Shown here: positions 35,501 through 44,161 of the stretch, one piece after another
Layout of the letters: every line of letters begins with the position of its first letter
Numbering within the stretch: position 1 is the first letter of the stretch
Assembly (NCBI GenBank): GCA_965207585.1
Contig: CBDBMT010000003.1
Coordinates: 2,046,001-2,110,000, forward strand
Origin: Bin87 sp965207585
GTDB taxonomy: Bacteria > Chloroflexota > Dehalococcoidia > Lucifugimonadales > UBA3495
Length of the DNA: 64,000 bases
Direction of reading: 5' to 3'
Notes under the pieces: model-generated
The model's database searches: none
What the model saw: only the letters and a program-made list of their open reading frames with translations
Told to the model about the DNA's origin: nothing
Translations under genes and position numbers: made by a program

Positions 35501-38500
35501 CGCCGGCTTCTGGTCCGACACCTGGGAGAACTGGGCGATGGCGGACCGCCGGATCGAGACCGGCAAGCGGTACCCGGACAACGACTGGCCGTGGACCGGC
35601 ACCATGACCGCCGGGACGAAGCACGCCTCGGACCACCTGGGCAACAGCGGCAACGTCGCGCGCGGACGGTTCTGGACCCAGGACGGGGACACGGGCCCCA
35701 TCGACTGGAATCGCGCACCCAGCACCGAGCCCCACGCGTTCTACGGCATCTCTCCGGTGTTCCGGGTGGAGCCCACGCCGGTGAACGCGCCGCCCGGTGA
35801 GCCGGCGGTGATGAGCAACCTGGGCCAGGCGGACGGCGCGGCGTTGAGTGTGACGACGGTCAGCACCGTACGTGACCGCGCGCAGTCGTTCCGCACCGGC
35901 AGCAACGGCGGCCACTACCGCCTGAACAGCGTCGACGTCGAGTTTGCCGAGATCGGCGACGCCGACGCCGCCCGTGATCTGAGGGTACAGATCTGGGCCA
36001 ACTCCGGCGGAGCGCCGGGCAGTACCGCCGCCGACGTCCTGACCGACCTGGCGCGCCCCTCCATGCCGGTGGGCAGCAGCGACCGGACCTTCACCTTCAC
36101 CTACCAGGGCGACGACGGTTCGGGGCTGCGGCTGGAGCCGAACACCACCTACTGGGTGTACGTATACGACGCGTCCGTGCAGCCCAACAGCAGGTACGCC
36201 CTTCGCGCCACCGCGTCGAACTCCGAGCGCCGGCAGGGCCTGCGCCTGCCCGAGGGCTGGAGCATCGGCGACGGCCACAGGTCCTGGTCGCTCTACCCCA
36301 ACCCCGCCGTCTCCTGGAGCGCCCACTCCGAGGCGCTCAAGATCGGCCTGAACCTGGGGGCCGCCGACGCCTTCGTGCAGTTCCGGACCTGCGCGGGCAC
36401 GGTCTCGGGCAACGACTGCGACACGGGCTGGGTGGTCGCCAACTACAACAGGCACGACCCGCCGCCGCCGATCACGCTGACCGAGGGCGGCCCGGCGGTG
36501 ACCTACCAGTGGCAGGCGGTGGACCCCCACCAGCGCCGGCACTTCTACGTCGCCAGCCAGGTGGCTGAGCCGCTCAGCCACCACGGCGGCTACATCGGGC
36601 CGGGCAAACCGGACCGAGACCGGCTGATGTGCCACACCGGGAGCCGCAGCCCCTACAACCTGGGCGACCCCATCGTCGAAGGGCTTGGCCGGGATGGGAT
36701 CAACTTCGGCTACGGCAGCACCGCCGGCCCGCTGCTGGACCGGCACGACGGTTGCCCCTTCTCGTCGCAGTCCGTCTACGAGGGCGACGCCAACAAGTGG
36801 CGCCCGGTGAGCCTCGCCGCCGGCCAGGACAGCGACGCCTTCGACCACGGGACGTTCCTGATCCACCGGCCCCACGCCGTCGGCCACAACTTCTATGAAA
36901 ATGGCGTGCTGTACCAGGTGGAAGGCTTCGACTACCCCGAGGTGCGGGTGCCGCTCATCATCAGGGACGACGACCAGTGGGAGCAGACCCTAGAGTTCTC
37001 CATCGACGACGGGACCACCTGGACCTCCATCGAGGACGGCGGGCTCAATCTGGCCTTCCCGGCCTCGCTGAACACCGGGCGCAAGGCGCACTACTTCTGG
37101 GTGCGGACGAAGAACGACCCGCCGGCGGACCAGGACAAGCGCTTCTCCATCAACGCCGACTTCGCCGAGGCGCTGCTGCGCAGCGGCACGTCGGAGTACT
37201 TCCGGTCCCACCGGGTCTGGTTCACCAGCCCCGCCGCCTCGCACCTGCACACCTTCAGAACTGACAGCGCCGTCAGCGCCGGCTCGGTCACGGTCAGCCG
37301 CACGCCGGTCCAGGTCGACATCCACGTCGGCGCCAACGTGGTCGGCAACGTGACCTTCCAGGTCGAGGGCTACAAGCTGTACGAGCGCAGCGACAACCAG
37401 ATCTCGACGGAGACGCCGCCGAAGACGGTGCGCACCGACAGCTTCAGCTTCCACCGCACGCTGGGCTCCTGCGTGGGCTGCCAGCGGCTGCTGGGCGACC
37501 TGCCCGACCCGGTGGTGGAGCGCGTGGGCGATTTGACCTACGCCAACCTGTCGGACACGGGCATCGACCTGAGCTGGCCGCGGGTGGTCGGGGCCGAGGG
37601 CTACGAGGTGCGCTACTGGTCCACCACGTCGCCCTTCCCCGGCGTCCCGGCCGACGAGGCCTGGTTCGGGGCCGAGCCCAACGACCCGGCCTGGAACATC
37701 CGCCACCTGGAGCCGGACACCGAGTACCGGGCGGTGGTGTACTACCAGGACCACGGCGCGACCCAGCTGAGCACCGCCAGCCCGGTGATCCGCTTCACCA
37801 CGCTGTCGGCGGGCTCGCCGGTGGAGGCGGAGCCCGCGTCGGTGATCGTGGAGCGGGTGCCCGAGGTGTCGATCAGCGCCGCCGGCGGGACGATCACCGA
37901 GGGCGAGGACGCGGTCTACACGGTCACCGTGAACCCCGCGCCCGACGCGCCGCTGGACGTCAGGGTGGGCGTGGCCGGCCCCGGCTCCGTGGTCGCCGCC
38001 CAGCACCTGGGGGAGCGCACGGTGAACGTGCCCACCGGCGGCAGCGTCTCCTTCACCATCCCCACCGTCGACGACACCGGTTGGGGCTCCAACGGGATGC
38101 TCGGCGCGACGGTGCGGTTCGGCGAGGGCTACCGGCTGAACAGGTTCAGGAGCTACGCCTCGGTCTATATCGCCAACAACGACCTGCCGCCGCCGCCGCC
38201 GGTGCAGCTCAAGCGCGTCTCCGACACCACGGCGACCGTCGCCTGGAAGCCGCAGGGGGACGGCGCGTCCTACCTGGTCGTCTGGCACGAGAGCTTCACG
38301 GGCGTCCCGGTCCTGACGGAAGTCACGACCACCGCCACCGAGCACCAGCTCACCGGCCTCAAGCCGCAGTCGCACTACGTGGTCTCCGTCCTTCACGGGA
38401 CGAACCAGCTGGACCAGATCACCGTGCGGACCCTGGCCGCCGGCGCGACGCCGAAGACCTTCGCGGTGGACTTCGAGACGCCCGCGCCCAACACGTCCGT

Positions 38501-41500
38501 GCCGGTGATCAGCGTGACCGCCGACGGCGACGTGACCGAGGGCGGGGACGCGACCTTCACGGTCAGCGCCAACCCGGCGCCGGCTGCGGACCTGGACGTG
38601 AGCGTCACGGTGTCGCAGAGCGACGACTCCGGGATATCCCTGGAACAGCGGACGGTGACCATCCCGGCGGCGGGCTACGCCGCGCTGACGGTGGCCACCA
38701 CCAACGACGAGGTGGACGAGCCCGACGGATCGGTCACGGTCACCGTCGACGCCAGCGCCAGCCTCGACTACCGGGTGTCCTCGTCCCAGGGGACGGCCGT
38801 CGTGGTCGTGTCCGACGACGACGGCGGCTACACGGTCAACCAGGGAACGATCGCCAGGGTCAGGGAGCTGGCGTCGCAGACGCAGCACGGCGCGGCCCAC
38901 GTGAACCGCTGGAACCGGGTGCTGCTGGCCTTCGGCGAGCACGACGGCACCGGCGTCACCGGCGGCCCGATGACGGCGGCCGAGGCCCAGGACATGGCCG
39001 ACAATCACAGCAGCCCCGTCTGGGACCTGGTGGTCGTCGAGCTGACCGCCCTGGAGGCGGCCGTGGCGCAGACGCCGCCGCCGCCGCCCACGCCCGAGGT
39101 GAGCGTCACCGCGGGCGGCGGGGTGACCGAGGGCGGCGACGCCGTCTTCACGGTGACCGCCAGCCCGGCGCCTACGGCCAACCTGGACGTGAGCGTCACG
39201 GTGTCCCAGAGCGGCGACTACGGCGCCGCCACGGGCCAGCGGACGGTGACGATACCCACCACGGGCAGCGTCGCCCTGACTGTCGCTACCACCGACGACA
39301 GCACGGACGAGACCGACGGGTCGGTCACCGCAACGGTGAACGCGGGCAGCGGCTACACGGTGTCCTCGACCCAGGGCGCGGCCACGGTGGCCGTGTCCGA
39401 CGACGACGACGCCGCCCCCACGCCGGTGGTGAGCGTCAGCGGAGGCAGCGGCATCACCGAGGGCGGGGACGCCACCTTCACCGTCAGCGCAAACCCCGCC
39501 CCCGCCGCCAACCTGGACGTGAGCGTCACGGTGTCCCAGAGCGGCGACTACGGCGCCGCCACGGGCCAGCGCACGGTGACCGTCCCCACCTCGGGCAGCG
39601 CCACCTTCACCGTCGGCACCACCGACGACAGCACGGACGAGACCGACGGGTCGGTGACCGCAACGGTGAACGCCGGCAGCGGCTACACCGTGTCCTCGAC
39701 CCAGGGCGCGGCCACGGTCGGCGTCGCCGACAACGACGATCCGGTCGTCGAGGAGCAGACGGGCTACACGGTGGACCCGGACGTGGTCGCCAGGGTCAGG
39801 GAGCTGGCGTCGCAGACCCAGCACGGGACGGCCCACGTGAACCGCTGGAACCGGGTGCTCGTCGCCTTCGGCGAGCACGACGGCACCGGCGTCACCGGCG
39901 GCCCGATGACGGCGGCCCAGGCCCAGGACATGGCGGACCGGCACAGCAGCCCGGTGTGGGACCTGGTGGTTGTCGAGCTGACGGCGCTGGAGGCGGCGTC
40001 AGCGCAGACGCCGCCGCCTCCGCCCACGCCCGAGGTGAGCATTTCCGCTGGAAGCGGGGTGACCGAGGGCGGCGACGCCACCTTCACGGTGACGGCCAGC
40101 CCGGCCCCGGCGGCGGACCTGGCGGTGAGCGTCACGGTGTCCCAGAGCGGCGACTACGGCGCCGCCACGGGCCAGCGCACGGTGACCGTCCCCACCACGG
40201 GCAGCGTCACCATCACCGTGGGCACCACCGACGATACTACTGACGAGACCGACGGCTCGGTCACCGCCACGGTGAACGCCGGCAGCGGCTACACGGTGTC
40301 CTCGTCCCAGGGCGCGGCCACGGTGGCCGTCGCCGACAACGACGACGCCCCCACGCCGGTGGTGAGTATCACCGCGGGCAGCGGGGTGACCGAGGGCGGC
40401 GACGCCGTCTTCACGGTGACGGCCAGCCCGGCCCCGGCGGCGGACCTGGCGGTGAGCGTCACGGTGTCCCAGAGCGGCAACTACGGCGCCGCCACGGGGA
40501 AGCGCACGGTGACCGTCCCCACCACGGGCAGCGCCACCCTCACCGTGGGCACCACGGACGATACTACTGACGAGACCGACGGGTCGGTCACGGCCACGGT
40601 GAACGCCGGCAGCGGCTACACGGTGTCCTCGTCCCAGGGCGCGGCCACCGTGGCGGTGGCCGACAACGACGCCGCCCCCACGCCGGTGGTGAGCGTCACC
40701 GCTGGCAGCGGGATCACCGAGGGCGGCGACGCCGTCTTCACGGTGACCGCCAGCCCGGCCCCGGCGGCGGACCTGGACGTGAGCGTCACGGTGTCCCAGA
40801 GCGGCGACTACGGCGCCGCCACGGGAAAGCGCACGGTGACCGTCCCCACTTCGGGCAGCGCCACCCTCACCGTGGGCACCACCGACGACGACGCCGACGA
40901 GACCGACGGGTCGGTGACCGCAACGGTGAACGCGGGCAGCGGCTACACGGTGTCCGCGACCCAGGGCGCGGCCACGGTGGCCGTGTCCGACGACGACGCC
41001 GCCCCCACGCCGGTGGTGAGCGTCAGCGCGGGCAGCGGGGTGACCGAGGGCGGGGACGCCGTCTTCACGGTGACCGCCAGCCCGGCCCCGGCGGCCAACC
41101 TGGACGTGAGCGTGACCGTGTCCGCCAGCGGCGACTACGGCGCCGCCACGGGGAAGCGGACGGTGACCGTCCCCACCACGGGCAGCGTCACCCTCACCGT
41201 CGGCACCACCGACGACGACGCCGACGAGACCGACGGGTCGGTCACCGCAACGGTGAACTCCGGCAGCGGCTACACGGTGTCCTCGACCCAGGGCGCGGCC
41301 ACCGTGGCCGTGTCCGACGACGACGACGCCCCCACGCCGGTGGTGAGCGTCAGCGCGGGCGGCGGCATCACCGAGGGCGGCGACGCCGTCTTCACGGTGA
41401 CGGCCAGCCCGGCCCCGGCGGCCAACCTGGACGTGAGCGTGACGGTGTCCCAGAGCGGCGACTACGGCGCCACCACGGGCCAGCGCACGGTGACCGTCCC

Positions 41501-42005
41501 CACCACGGGCAGCGCCACCCTCACCGTGGGCACCACCGACGACGACGCCGACGAGACCGACGGGTCGGTGACCGCCACGGTGAACGCCGGCAGCGGCTAC
41601 ACGGTGTCCTCGTCCCAGGGCGCGGCCACGGTCGGCGTGTCCGACGACGACGCCGCGCCGGAGGCTGAGATCACCGTCACCGTGGAGGACGCCTCGGCGG
41701 TGGAGGGCGACGTGCTGGAGTTCCGGGTGGTGCTGTCGGCGGCGTCCACCGAGGAGATCCGGGTGCGGTGGTACACCGCGCCGGCCTACCACCTGCTGGA
41801 CGACCGGGCGCACCGGTCCGACTACCAGACGACGGAGGGAGAGCTGGTGTTCAAGCCGGGGGTGACGGAGTTGACGGGGGAGGTGTGGCTGGAGCAGGAC
41901 GAGGATGAGGAGCCGGACGAGTACTTCGCGGTGGAGGCGTACCTGCCCGGGAGCCTCGTCTCGCCCGACGCGGTGGGAACCATGACCATCGTGGACGACG
42001 ACTAG
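32598..42005 (+). CDS. giant repeat-rich surface protein (Calx-beta/choice-of-anchor R type)
   Basis: Predicted secreted or surface protein of 3135 residues. A basic stretch and a hydrophobic span (RRRALWALPLLLLAVMMAAA, about residues 37-57) form a signal peptide ending near PAGAQQA. Five lectin-like modules of the choice-of-anchor R type (FVANTGQ ... AQAFTTGSN ... GWSIGD) lie between residues 75 and 1250, with an unrecognised module near 860-1065. Two fibronectin III-like domains and many Calx-beta-like domains follow, including seven near-identical tandem copies at about 2167-3020. No sortase or other anchor is seen at the C-terminus. AAGGTG precedes the ATG. Likely adhesion; the partner is unknown. 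Confidence 0.8.
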   Translation: MVAELMAKTLKTLGKAGNASYLPLSAPPPPTSGGVVLTRRRALWALPLLLLAVMMAAALFALTPAQPAGAQQAAQTFVANTGQSSLAGTHLEYDFAQAFTTGSNSAGYSLRSVGVEFATIQSGFSSSSLTASIHADSGGSPGNSLGTLTNPASFPVSSSDQTLTFTSSAGIDLAANTTYFLVIDLSSAESASLMRLTGSDSEDGGGQAGWSIGDGFSRRAWNTTGAWSTFASSMKLSLGGVSKPFLVSNFGQANGGTGNFVQHDHAQAFTTGANAGGYTLTGVDFSFPQINDGALASKLTAEIRSDSSGAPGAVVATLTKPGTISAGTNSFTHSGVALAANTTYWAVLDVTLVLLPGANTIRNTASDAEDAGGADGWTIADDGHYRTWNSVGAWTPFGQSRKITIHGTAVETVETETFVANTGQADAGSVNLSNDIAQAFTTGSNSFGYSLRSVDVRFNAIQSGFSSSDLTASIHAASGGSPGSSLGTLTNPASFPASTSDQTLTFTSAGIDLAANTSYFLVIDMSVSRGSSSLDYTSSDSEDSGGLPGWSISHNYLDRPVASTGGWGNAPNESLQISLDGVSKPEPPRVSILGDGAVTEGVSASFTLRAVPAPPADLPVSVTVTTTGDFGYGTLPTSVTIPASGSATLEIATTNDDVDEAHGSVTVTLVDGSDYDLATSLGTATVRVRDDDPPLVKNTGQSSGLVQGLHVDLAQGFDTGGNPSGYTLTSVDVAFNRSTEDFGSKLTVTVHKGANGAPGTVVGTLANPDWVNRQAGTYRFTHPGVALEADTRYWVVLDATGLTEGNSQVKFTQSNSEDAGAAPGWSINNDARIRAQGGGNWITLVGGSTLSMGVNGRLLPHADGSYTVPFDWPLKPTRVGAGETFRLLIITDDWRDATATDIAEYDAHVWDSIRTGHAAIRRYAGQFRVVGSTAAVDARDHTRTNPNDAGHPDAPIYWLNGERVAANNAGFWSDTWENWAMADRRIETGKRYPDNDWPWTGTMTAGTKHASDHLGNSGNVARGRFWTQDGDTGPIDWNRAPSTEPHAFYGISPVFRVEPTPVNAPPGEPAVMSNLGQADGAALSVTTVSTVRDRAQSFRTGSNGGHYRLNSVDVEFAEIGDADAARDLRVQIWANSGGAPGSTAADVLTDLARPSMPVGSSDRTFTFTYQGDDGSGLRLEPNTTYWVYVYDASVQPNSRYALRATASNSERRQGLRLPEGWSIGDGHRSWSLYPNPAVSWSAHSEALKIGLNLGAADAFVQFRTCAGTVSGNDCDTGWVVANYNRHDPPPPITLTEGGPAVTYQWQAVDPHQRRHFYVASQVAEPLSHHGGYIGPGKPDRDRLMCHTGSRSPYNLGDPIVEGLGRDGINFGYGSTAGPLLDRHDGCPFSSQSVYEGDANKWRPVSLAAGQDSDAFDHGTFLIHRPHAVGHNFYENGVLYQVEGFDYPEVRVPLIIRDDDQWEQTLEFSIDDGTTWTSIEDGGLNLAFPASLNTGRKAHYFWVRTKNDPPADQDKRFSINADFAEALLRSGTSEYFRSHRVWFTSPAASHLHTFRTDSAVSAGSVTVSRTPVQVDIHVGANVVGNVTFQVEGYKLYERSDNQISTETPPKTVRTDSFSFHRTLGSCVGCQRLLGDLPDPVVERVGDLTYANLSDTGIDLSWPRVVGAEGYEVRYWSTTSPFPGVPADEAWFGAEPNDPAWNIRHLEPDTEYRAVVYYQDHGATQLSTASPVIRFTTLSAGSPVEAEPASVIVERVPEVSISAAGGTITEGEDAVYTVTVNPAPDAPLDVRVGVAGPGSVVAAQHLGERTVNVPTGGSVSFTIPTVDDTGWGSNGMLGATVRFGEGYRLNRFRSYASVYIANNDLPPPPPVQLKRVSDTTATVAWKPQGDGASYLVVWHESFTGVPVLTEVTTTATEHQLTGLKPQSHYVVSVLHGTNQLDQITVRTLAAGATPKTFAVDFETPAPNTSVPVISVTADGDVTEGGDATFTVSANPAPAADLDVSVTVSQSDDSGISLEQRTVTIPAAGYAALTVATTNDEVDEPDGSVTVTVDASASLDYRVSSSQGTAVVVVSDDDGGYTVNQGTIARVRELASQTQHGAAHVNRWNRVLLAFGEHDGTGVTGGPMTAAEAQDMADNHSSPVWDLVVVELTALEAAVAQTPPPPPTPEVSVTAGGGVTEGGDAVFTVTASPAPTANLDVSVTVSQSGDYGAATGQRTVTIPTTGSVALTVATTDDSTDETDGSVTATVNAGSGYTVSSTQGAATVAVSDDDDAAPTPVVSVSGGSGITEGGDATFTVSANPAPAANLDVSVTVSQSGDYGAATGQRTVTVPTSGSATFTVGTTDDSTDETDGSVTATVNAGSGYTVSSTQGAATVGVADNDDPVVEEQTGYTVDPDVVARVRELASQTQHGTAHVNRWNRVLVAFGEHDGTGVTGGPMTAAQAQDMADRHSSPVWDLVVVELTALEAASAQTPPPPPTPEVSISAGSGVTEGGDATFTVTASPAPAADLAVSVTVSQSGDYGAATGQRTVTVPTTGSVTITVGTTDDTTDETDGSVTATVNAGSGYTVSSSQGAATVAVADNDDAPTPVVSITAGSGVTEGGDAVFTVTASPAPAADLAVSVTVSQSGNYGAATGKRTVTVPTTGSATLTVGTTDDTTDETDGSVTATVNAGSGYTVSSSQGAATVAVADNDAAPTPVVSVTAGSGITEGGDAVFTVTASPAPAADLDVSVTVSQSGDYGAATGKRTVTVPTSGSATLTVGTTDDDADETDGSVTATVNAGSGYTVSATQGAATVAVSDDDAAPTPVVSVSAGSGVTEGGDAVFTVTASPAPAANLDVSVTVSASGDYGAATGKRTVTVPTTGSVTLTVGTTDDDADETDGSVTATVNSGSGYTVSSTQGAATVAVSDDDDAPTPVVSVSAGGGITEGGDAVFTVTASPAPAANLDVSVTVSQSGDYGATTGQRTVTVPTTGSATLTVGTTDDDADETDGSVTATVNAGSGYTVSSSQGAATVGVSDDDAAPEAEITVTVEDASAVEGDVLEFRVVLSAASTEEIRVRWYTAPAYHLLDDRAHRSDYQTTEGELVFKPGVTELTGEVWLEQDEDEEPDEYFAVEAYLPGSLVSPDAVGTMTIVDDD
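32675..32686 (+). repeat. C12 homopolymer near the start of the giant gene
   Basis: Twelve consecutive C about 26 codons after the ATG and before the signal peptide. Slippage here would shift the frame and switch the protein off, as in phase-variable surface genes. It may also be an assembly weak point. A GTG just downstream (about 32701) could serve as an alternative start. Confidence 0.8.
38828..39095 (+). repeat. spacer module, copy 1, in the giant gene
   Basis: Encodes about 88 residues (YTVNQGTIARVRELASQTQH ... WDLVVVELTALEAAVAQTPP) and ends in a Pro run. A near-identical copy lies at 39761-40031. It is helical, unlike the surrounding beta domains. Confidence 0.8.
39096..39755 (+). repeat. 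tandem Calx-beta units 1-2
   Basis: Two units of 330 and about 327 bp starting at 39096 and 39426, each encoding about 109 residues (TEGGDAVFTVTASPAP ... TQGAATVAVSDDDD). Confidence 0.85.
39761..40031 (+). repeat. spacer module, copy 2, in the giant gene
   Basis: Second copy of the helical module (YTVDPDVVARVRELASQTQH) between tandem units 2 and 3, again ending in PPPPPTPE. Confidence 0.8.
40032..41663 (+). repeat. tandem Calx-beta units 3-7
   Basis: Five units starting at 40032, 40359, 40686, 41013 and 41340, an exact 327-bp period. The DNA is nearly identical between units, so unit number can change by recombination. A diverged Calx-beta domain follows and closes the protein. Confidence 0.88.
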
Positions 42006-42028
42006 CCCGGCCGGGCCGGACTGCCAGC

Positions 42029-42080
42029 GCAGAACAGGGCAAGGGGGCCGGCGGCGATGCTGCCGGCCCCCTTGTTCTGC
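42029..42080 (+). terminator. strong hairpin after the giant gene
   Basis: CAAGGGGGCCGGC pairs with GCCGGCCCCCTTG, with an outer GCAGAA/TTCTGC extension, 23 bases after the stop. No U tract, but the stem is long and GC-rich. Confidence 0.6.
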
Positions 42081-42524
42081 ACCACGCGCGGAACGCAGCC
42101 TGGGGACCTCGCGGTCCAACGTCCCCCATGCGGCGGCGGCACGGGAACGGCAATGTCCTTCCTTGCCGGCGGGACCGGCACGAGGCCGCCCCGGCAGATG
42201 GCCGGAGCGGCCTCGCCTGGTTGCCGGGAGTTATCCAGGTTGAGGCGCAGGGAGCGCTCTCAGACGGCGAGATCCGGCCTTGAGAGAAACACGCAACCAT
42301 TGTGCGGGACTGTGTATTGGTGGCCCCTTTCGGCGCTCGTTGGCGAAAGGAGCGTTCCGGCCAGCGACATTTGCATTGCTGGCCGGAACGCTGGTAATGT
42401 TGGTTATGCAAGAACGCGAACCGAAGGTCACAGGTGGCTCTCGGTTCGGCGCCGTCGGCAGGCGGTGATGAAGCGAAGCTCCCTGGGAATGTCGAACGGG
42501 CGGCCGGCCGGTCAGGAGGAGATG
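42081..42524. other. intergenic region with a 15-bp perfect hairpin
   Basis: No convincing gene in 444 bases. A perfect hairpin, AGCGTTCCGGCCAGC / GCTGGCCGGAACGCT with a 12-base loop, lies at 42351-42392, about 130 bases before the membrane-protein start; it could be an operator, an attenuator or a small RNA structure. Confidence 0.5.
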
Positions 42525-43058
42525 ATGGCGTTGTCGGTGGGCGGGACGGTGGAGCGATGCGCCAACCGGCGGGTGGCGGCGGCGGCATTGGCGGGCGTCG
42601 CCGGCTGCGTGGCGGGCCTGGCCTGGCGCCAGGTACGGCTGGGCGGGTTGGACCTGCTCGACGGCCGGGGCTGGTACACGCCAGGGGAGGCGGCGGCCCT
42701 GTTCGACGCCCTGGACGGCCTCGACGCCGGCGCCAGGGCCGTCTACGCCACCACCGCGCTGACCATCGACATGGTGTTTCCGGCCTGCTACGGCCTGCTT
42801 TTCGCTATCATCCTGTTCCGGCTCTTTCGCGGCGGAGCGCCGCTGTACCTGCTGCCGCTGGCCCTGGCCGGGGCGGACGTGCTGGAGAACGTCACGGTCG
42901 CTGCGCTGGCGCTGAGCCACGACGGGGCGCCGTCTCCGCTGGCCTGGCTGGCGGCGGCGTTCACCCTGGTCAAGACGATACTGATCGTGGCCACGCTGGC
43001 GGCGGTGTGCGCCGGCGGGACGCTCCGGCTGTGGGCAAGAATCCGCCGCTCAGCCTGA
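42525..43058 (+). CDS. small multi-spanning membrane protein
   Basis: Predicted 177-residue inner-membrane protein. The chain gives four hydrophobic spans: about 15-32 (AAAALAGVAGCVAGLA), 66-95 (ALTIDMVFPACYGLLFAIIL), 100-122 (LYLLPLALAGADVLENVTVA) and 130-155 (LAWLAAAFTLVKTILIVATL). I do not recognise the family. The second of two adjacent ATGs (42525) is chosen because AGGAGG stands five bases before it. Cargo of the element; convergent with the AbiE pair. Confidence 0.6.
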   Translation: MALSVGGTVERCANRRVAAAALAGVAGCVAGLAWRQVRLGGLDLLDGRGWYTPGEAAALFDALDGLDAGARAVYATTALTIDMVFPACYGLLFAIILFRLFRGGAPLYLLPLALAGADVLENVTVAALALSHDGAPSPLAWLAAAFTLVKTILIVATLAAVCAGGTLRLWARIRRSA

Positions 43059-43105
43059 CCGGGGCATGTCGCCTTTACGACACCGCGTCCGGCCTCTGTC
43101 CAAAA

Positions 43106-44161
43106 TTACGGGTCCAGCCCAGTACCTTCCGGCGGTGCCTGCGCCAATAGTCCGTTTGCCTTCCGTTGAATCTCAGCGCATCTTTCCATCAAGTCGTCGA
43201 ACTGTTCTTCGTCGTCAAGGAGCATCCCATCGCTCAGCATCTTGTCGTAGTCGTCGGAAAGCGCCCGGTAGGCCAGGCCCTCCGGCGCCAGTTGCAACCC
43301 GCCAACGACTGCCGCTTCATAATCGACCCAATTGCCGGCTGCGTCCCTCTCCCGGAAGAACATCGACTTGTGGCGCGCCACCGAAAGCGCGAGGGCACGG
43401 TCTGCCAGCGCCTTTTCCGCGTACCCCGTATCGTCCAACCTCACCAGGTCGTACCAGTGCCGGGAGAGACGCTCCCCCCGGCTGCGTTGCTGTTGACAGT
43501 AGACGTGCACGGCTGTCGCCTTTTCCCAAAACGTCCGCTCGGCCAACATGATGAAGGGACGCACGGATGGAAAGGCGACAGCCGGTACATAGCTGGCCGC
43601 GTCGCATTTGCACAGACGCTCCTCACGAGGTTCGCCGGTCGAGCGCGCGCCAAACTCGACCAGCACCTCGGGCTTCACGAAGCCATAATTGTCAAACAGA
43701 GGCTCGTAAGCAACAAATACGTGGTCTCCTTCGGCCCGGAGTACAGCGGATAGACCCGCCTCGGCCAGGTTGGCCTCAACGGAGGGCAGAGCTTGATCTG
43801 CCACCCAACTTGGCAGCCGTCTCCTGATTTCTCGGGTCCAGCGGCGCTCCTGGCTGCGGGTCGCCGGAATGGCCTCGTCGTCCCCGTCCGTCAGCAGGTC
43901 CGGCGCGATGGCGCGGATGTCATAGGTAATGTCGAGGTCCTCGGAAAACCGGCGAATGGCATGGTATGCCTTCGCCAGGGAGGTGCCCCCTTTGAAGGTC
44001 AGGTCCGCTCCGAAGGGTGTTTCAACGAGGGCCGCCAGGGTCTGCACAACCCAGATGTCCTTCTCCAGCAGATGCGCTCGCCGTCCACTGAGACCGGCAG
44101 CGACCTCCAGGGCGTCCCGCCGGTCATCCGGGGAGAGGGACTGAAACGGAAGGTCAGCCAC
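43106..44161 (-). CDS. AbiEii/AbiGii-type nucleotidyltransferase toxin
   Basis: Nucleotidyltransferase toxin of the AbiE group, 351 residues. The NTase motif is intact: LTFKGGTSLAKAYHAIRRFS followed by EDLDITYD; a Lys/Asp region with HVYCQQQRSRGERLSRHWYD follows, as in AbiEii. AbiE is a type IV toxin-antitoxin system giving phage resistance by abortive infection; related toxins modify tRNA acceptor ends. The upstream gene overlaps it by eight bases and supplies the antitoxin. Confidence 0.85.
   Translation of the reverse strand: MADLPFQSLSPDDRRDALEVAAGLSGRRAHLLEKDIWVVQTLAALVETPFGADLTFKGGTSLAKAYHAIRRFSEDLDITYDIRAIAPDLLTDGDDEAIPATRSQERRWTREIRRRLPSWVADQALPSVEANLAEAGLSAVLRAEGDHVFVAYEPLFDNYGFVKPEVLVEFGARSTGEPREERLCKCDAASYVPAVAFPSVRPFIMLAERTFWEKATAVHVYCQQQRSRGERLSRHWYDLVRLDDTGYAEKALADRALALSVARHKSMFFRERDAAGNWVDYEAAVVGGLQLAPEGLAYRALSDDYDKMLSDGMLLDDEEQFDDLMERCAEIQRKANGLLAQAPPEGTGLDP

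Noticed and set aside
34317..36887. Very long minus-strand open frames opposite the giant protein (also 36990-39944 and 39999-42119)
   Set aside because: High-GC coding sequence leaves long antisense frames open. These are His/Gly/Val-rich with no domain, and the plus frame has clear modules and a signal peptide.
39096..41663. Regular repeats considered as a CRISPR array
   Set aside because: Units of 327 bp are coding, in frame and without short spacers; they are protein domain repeats.
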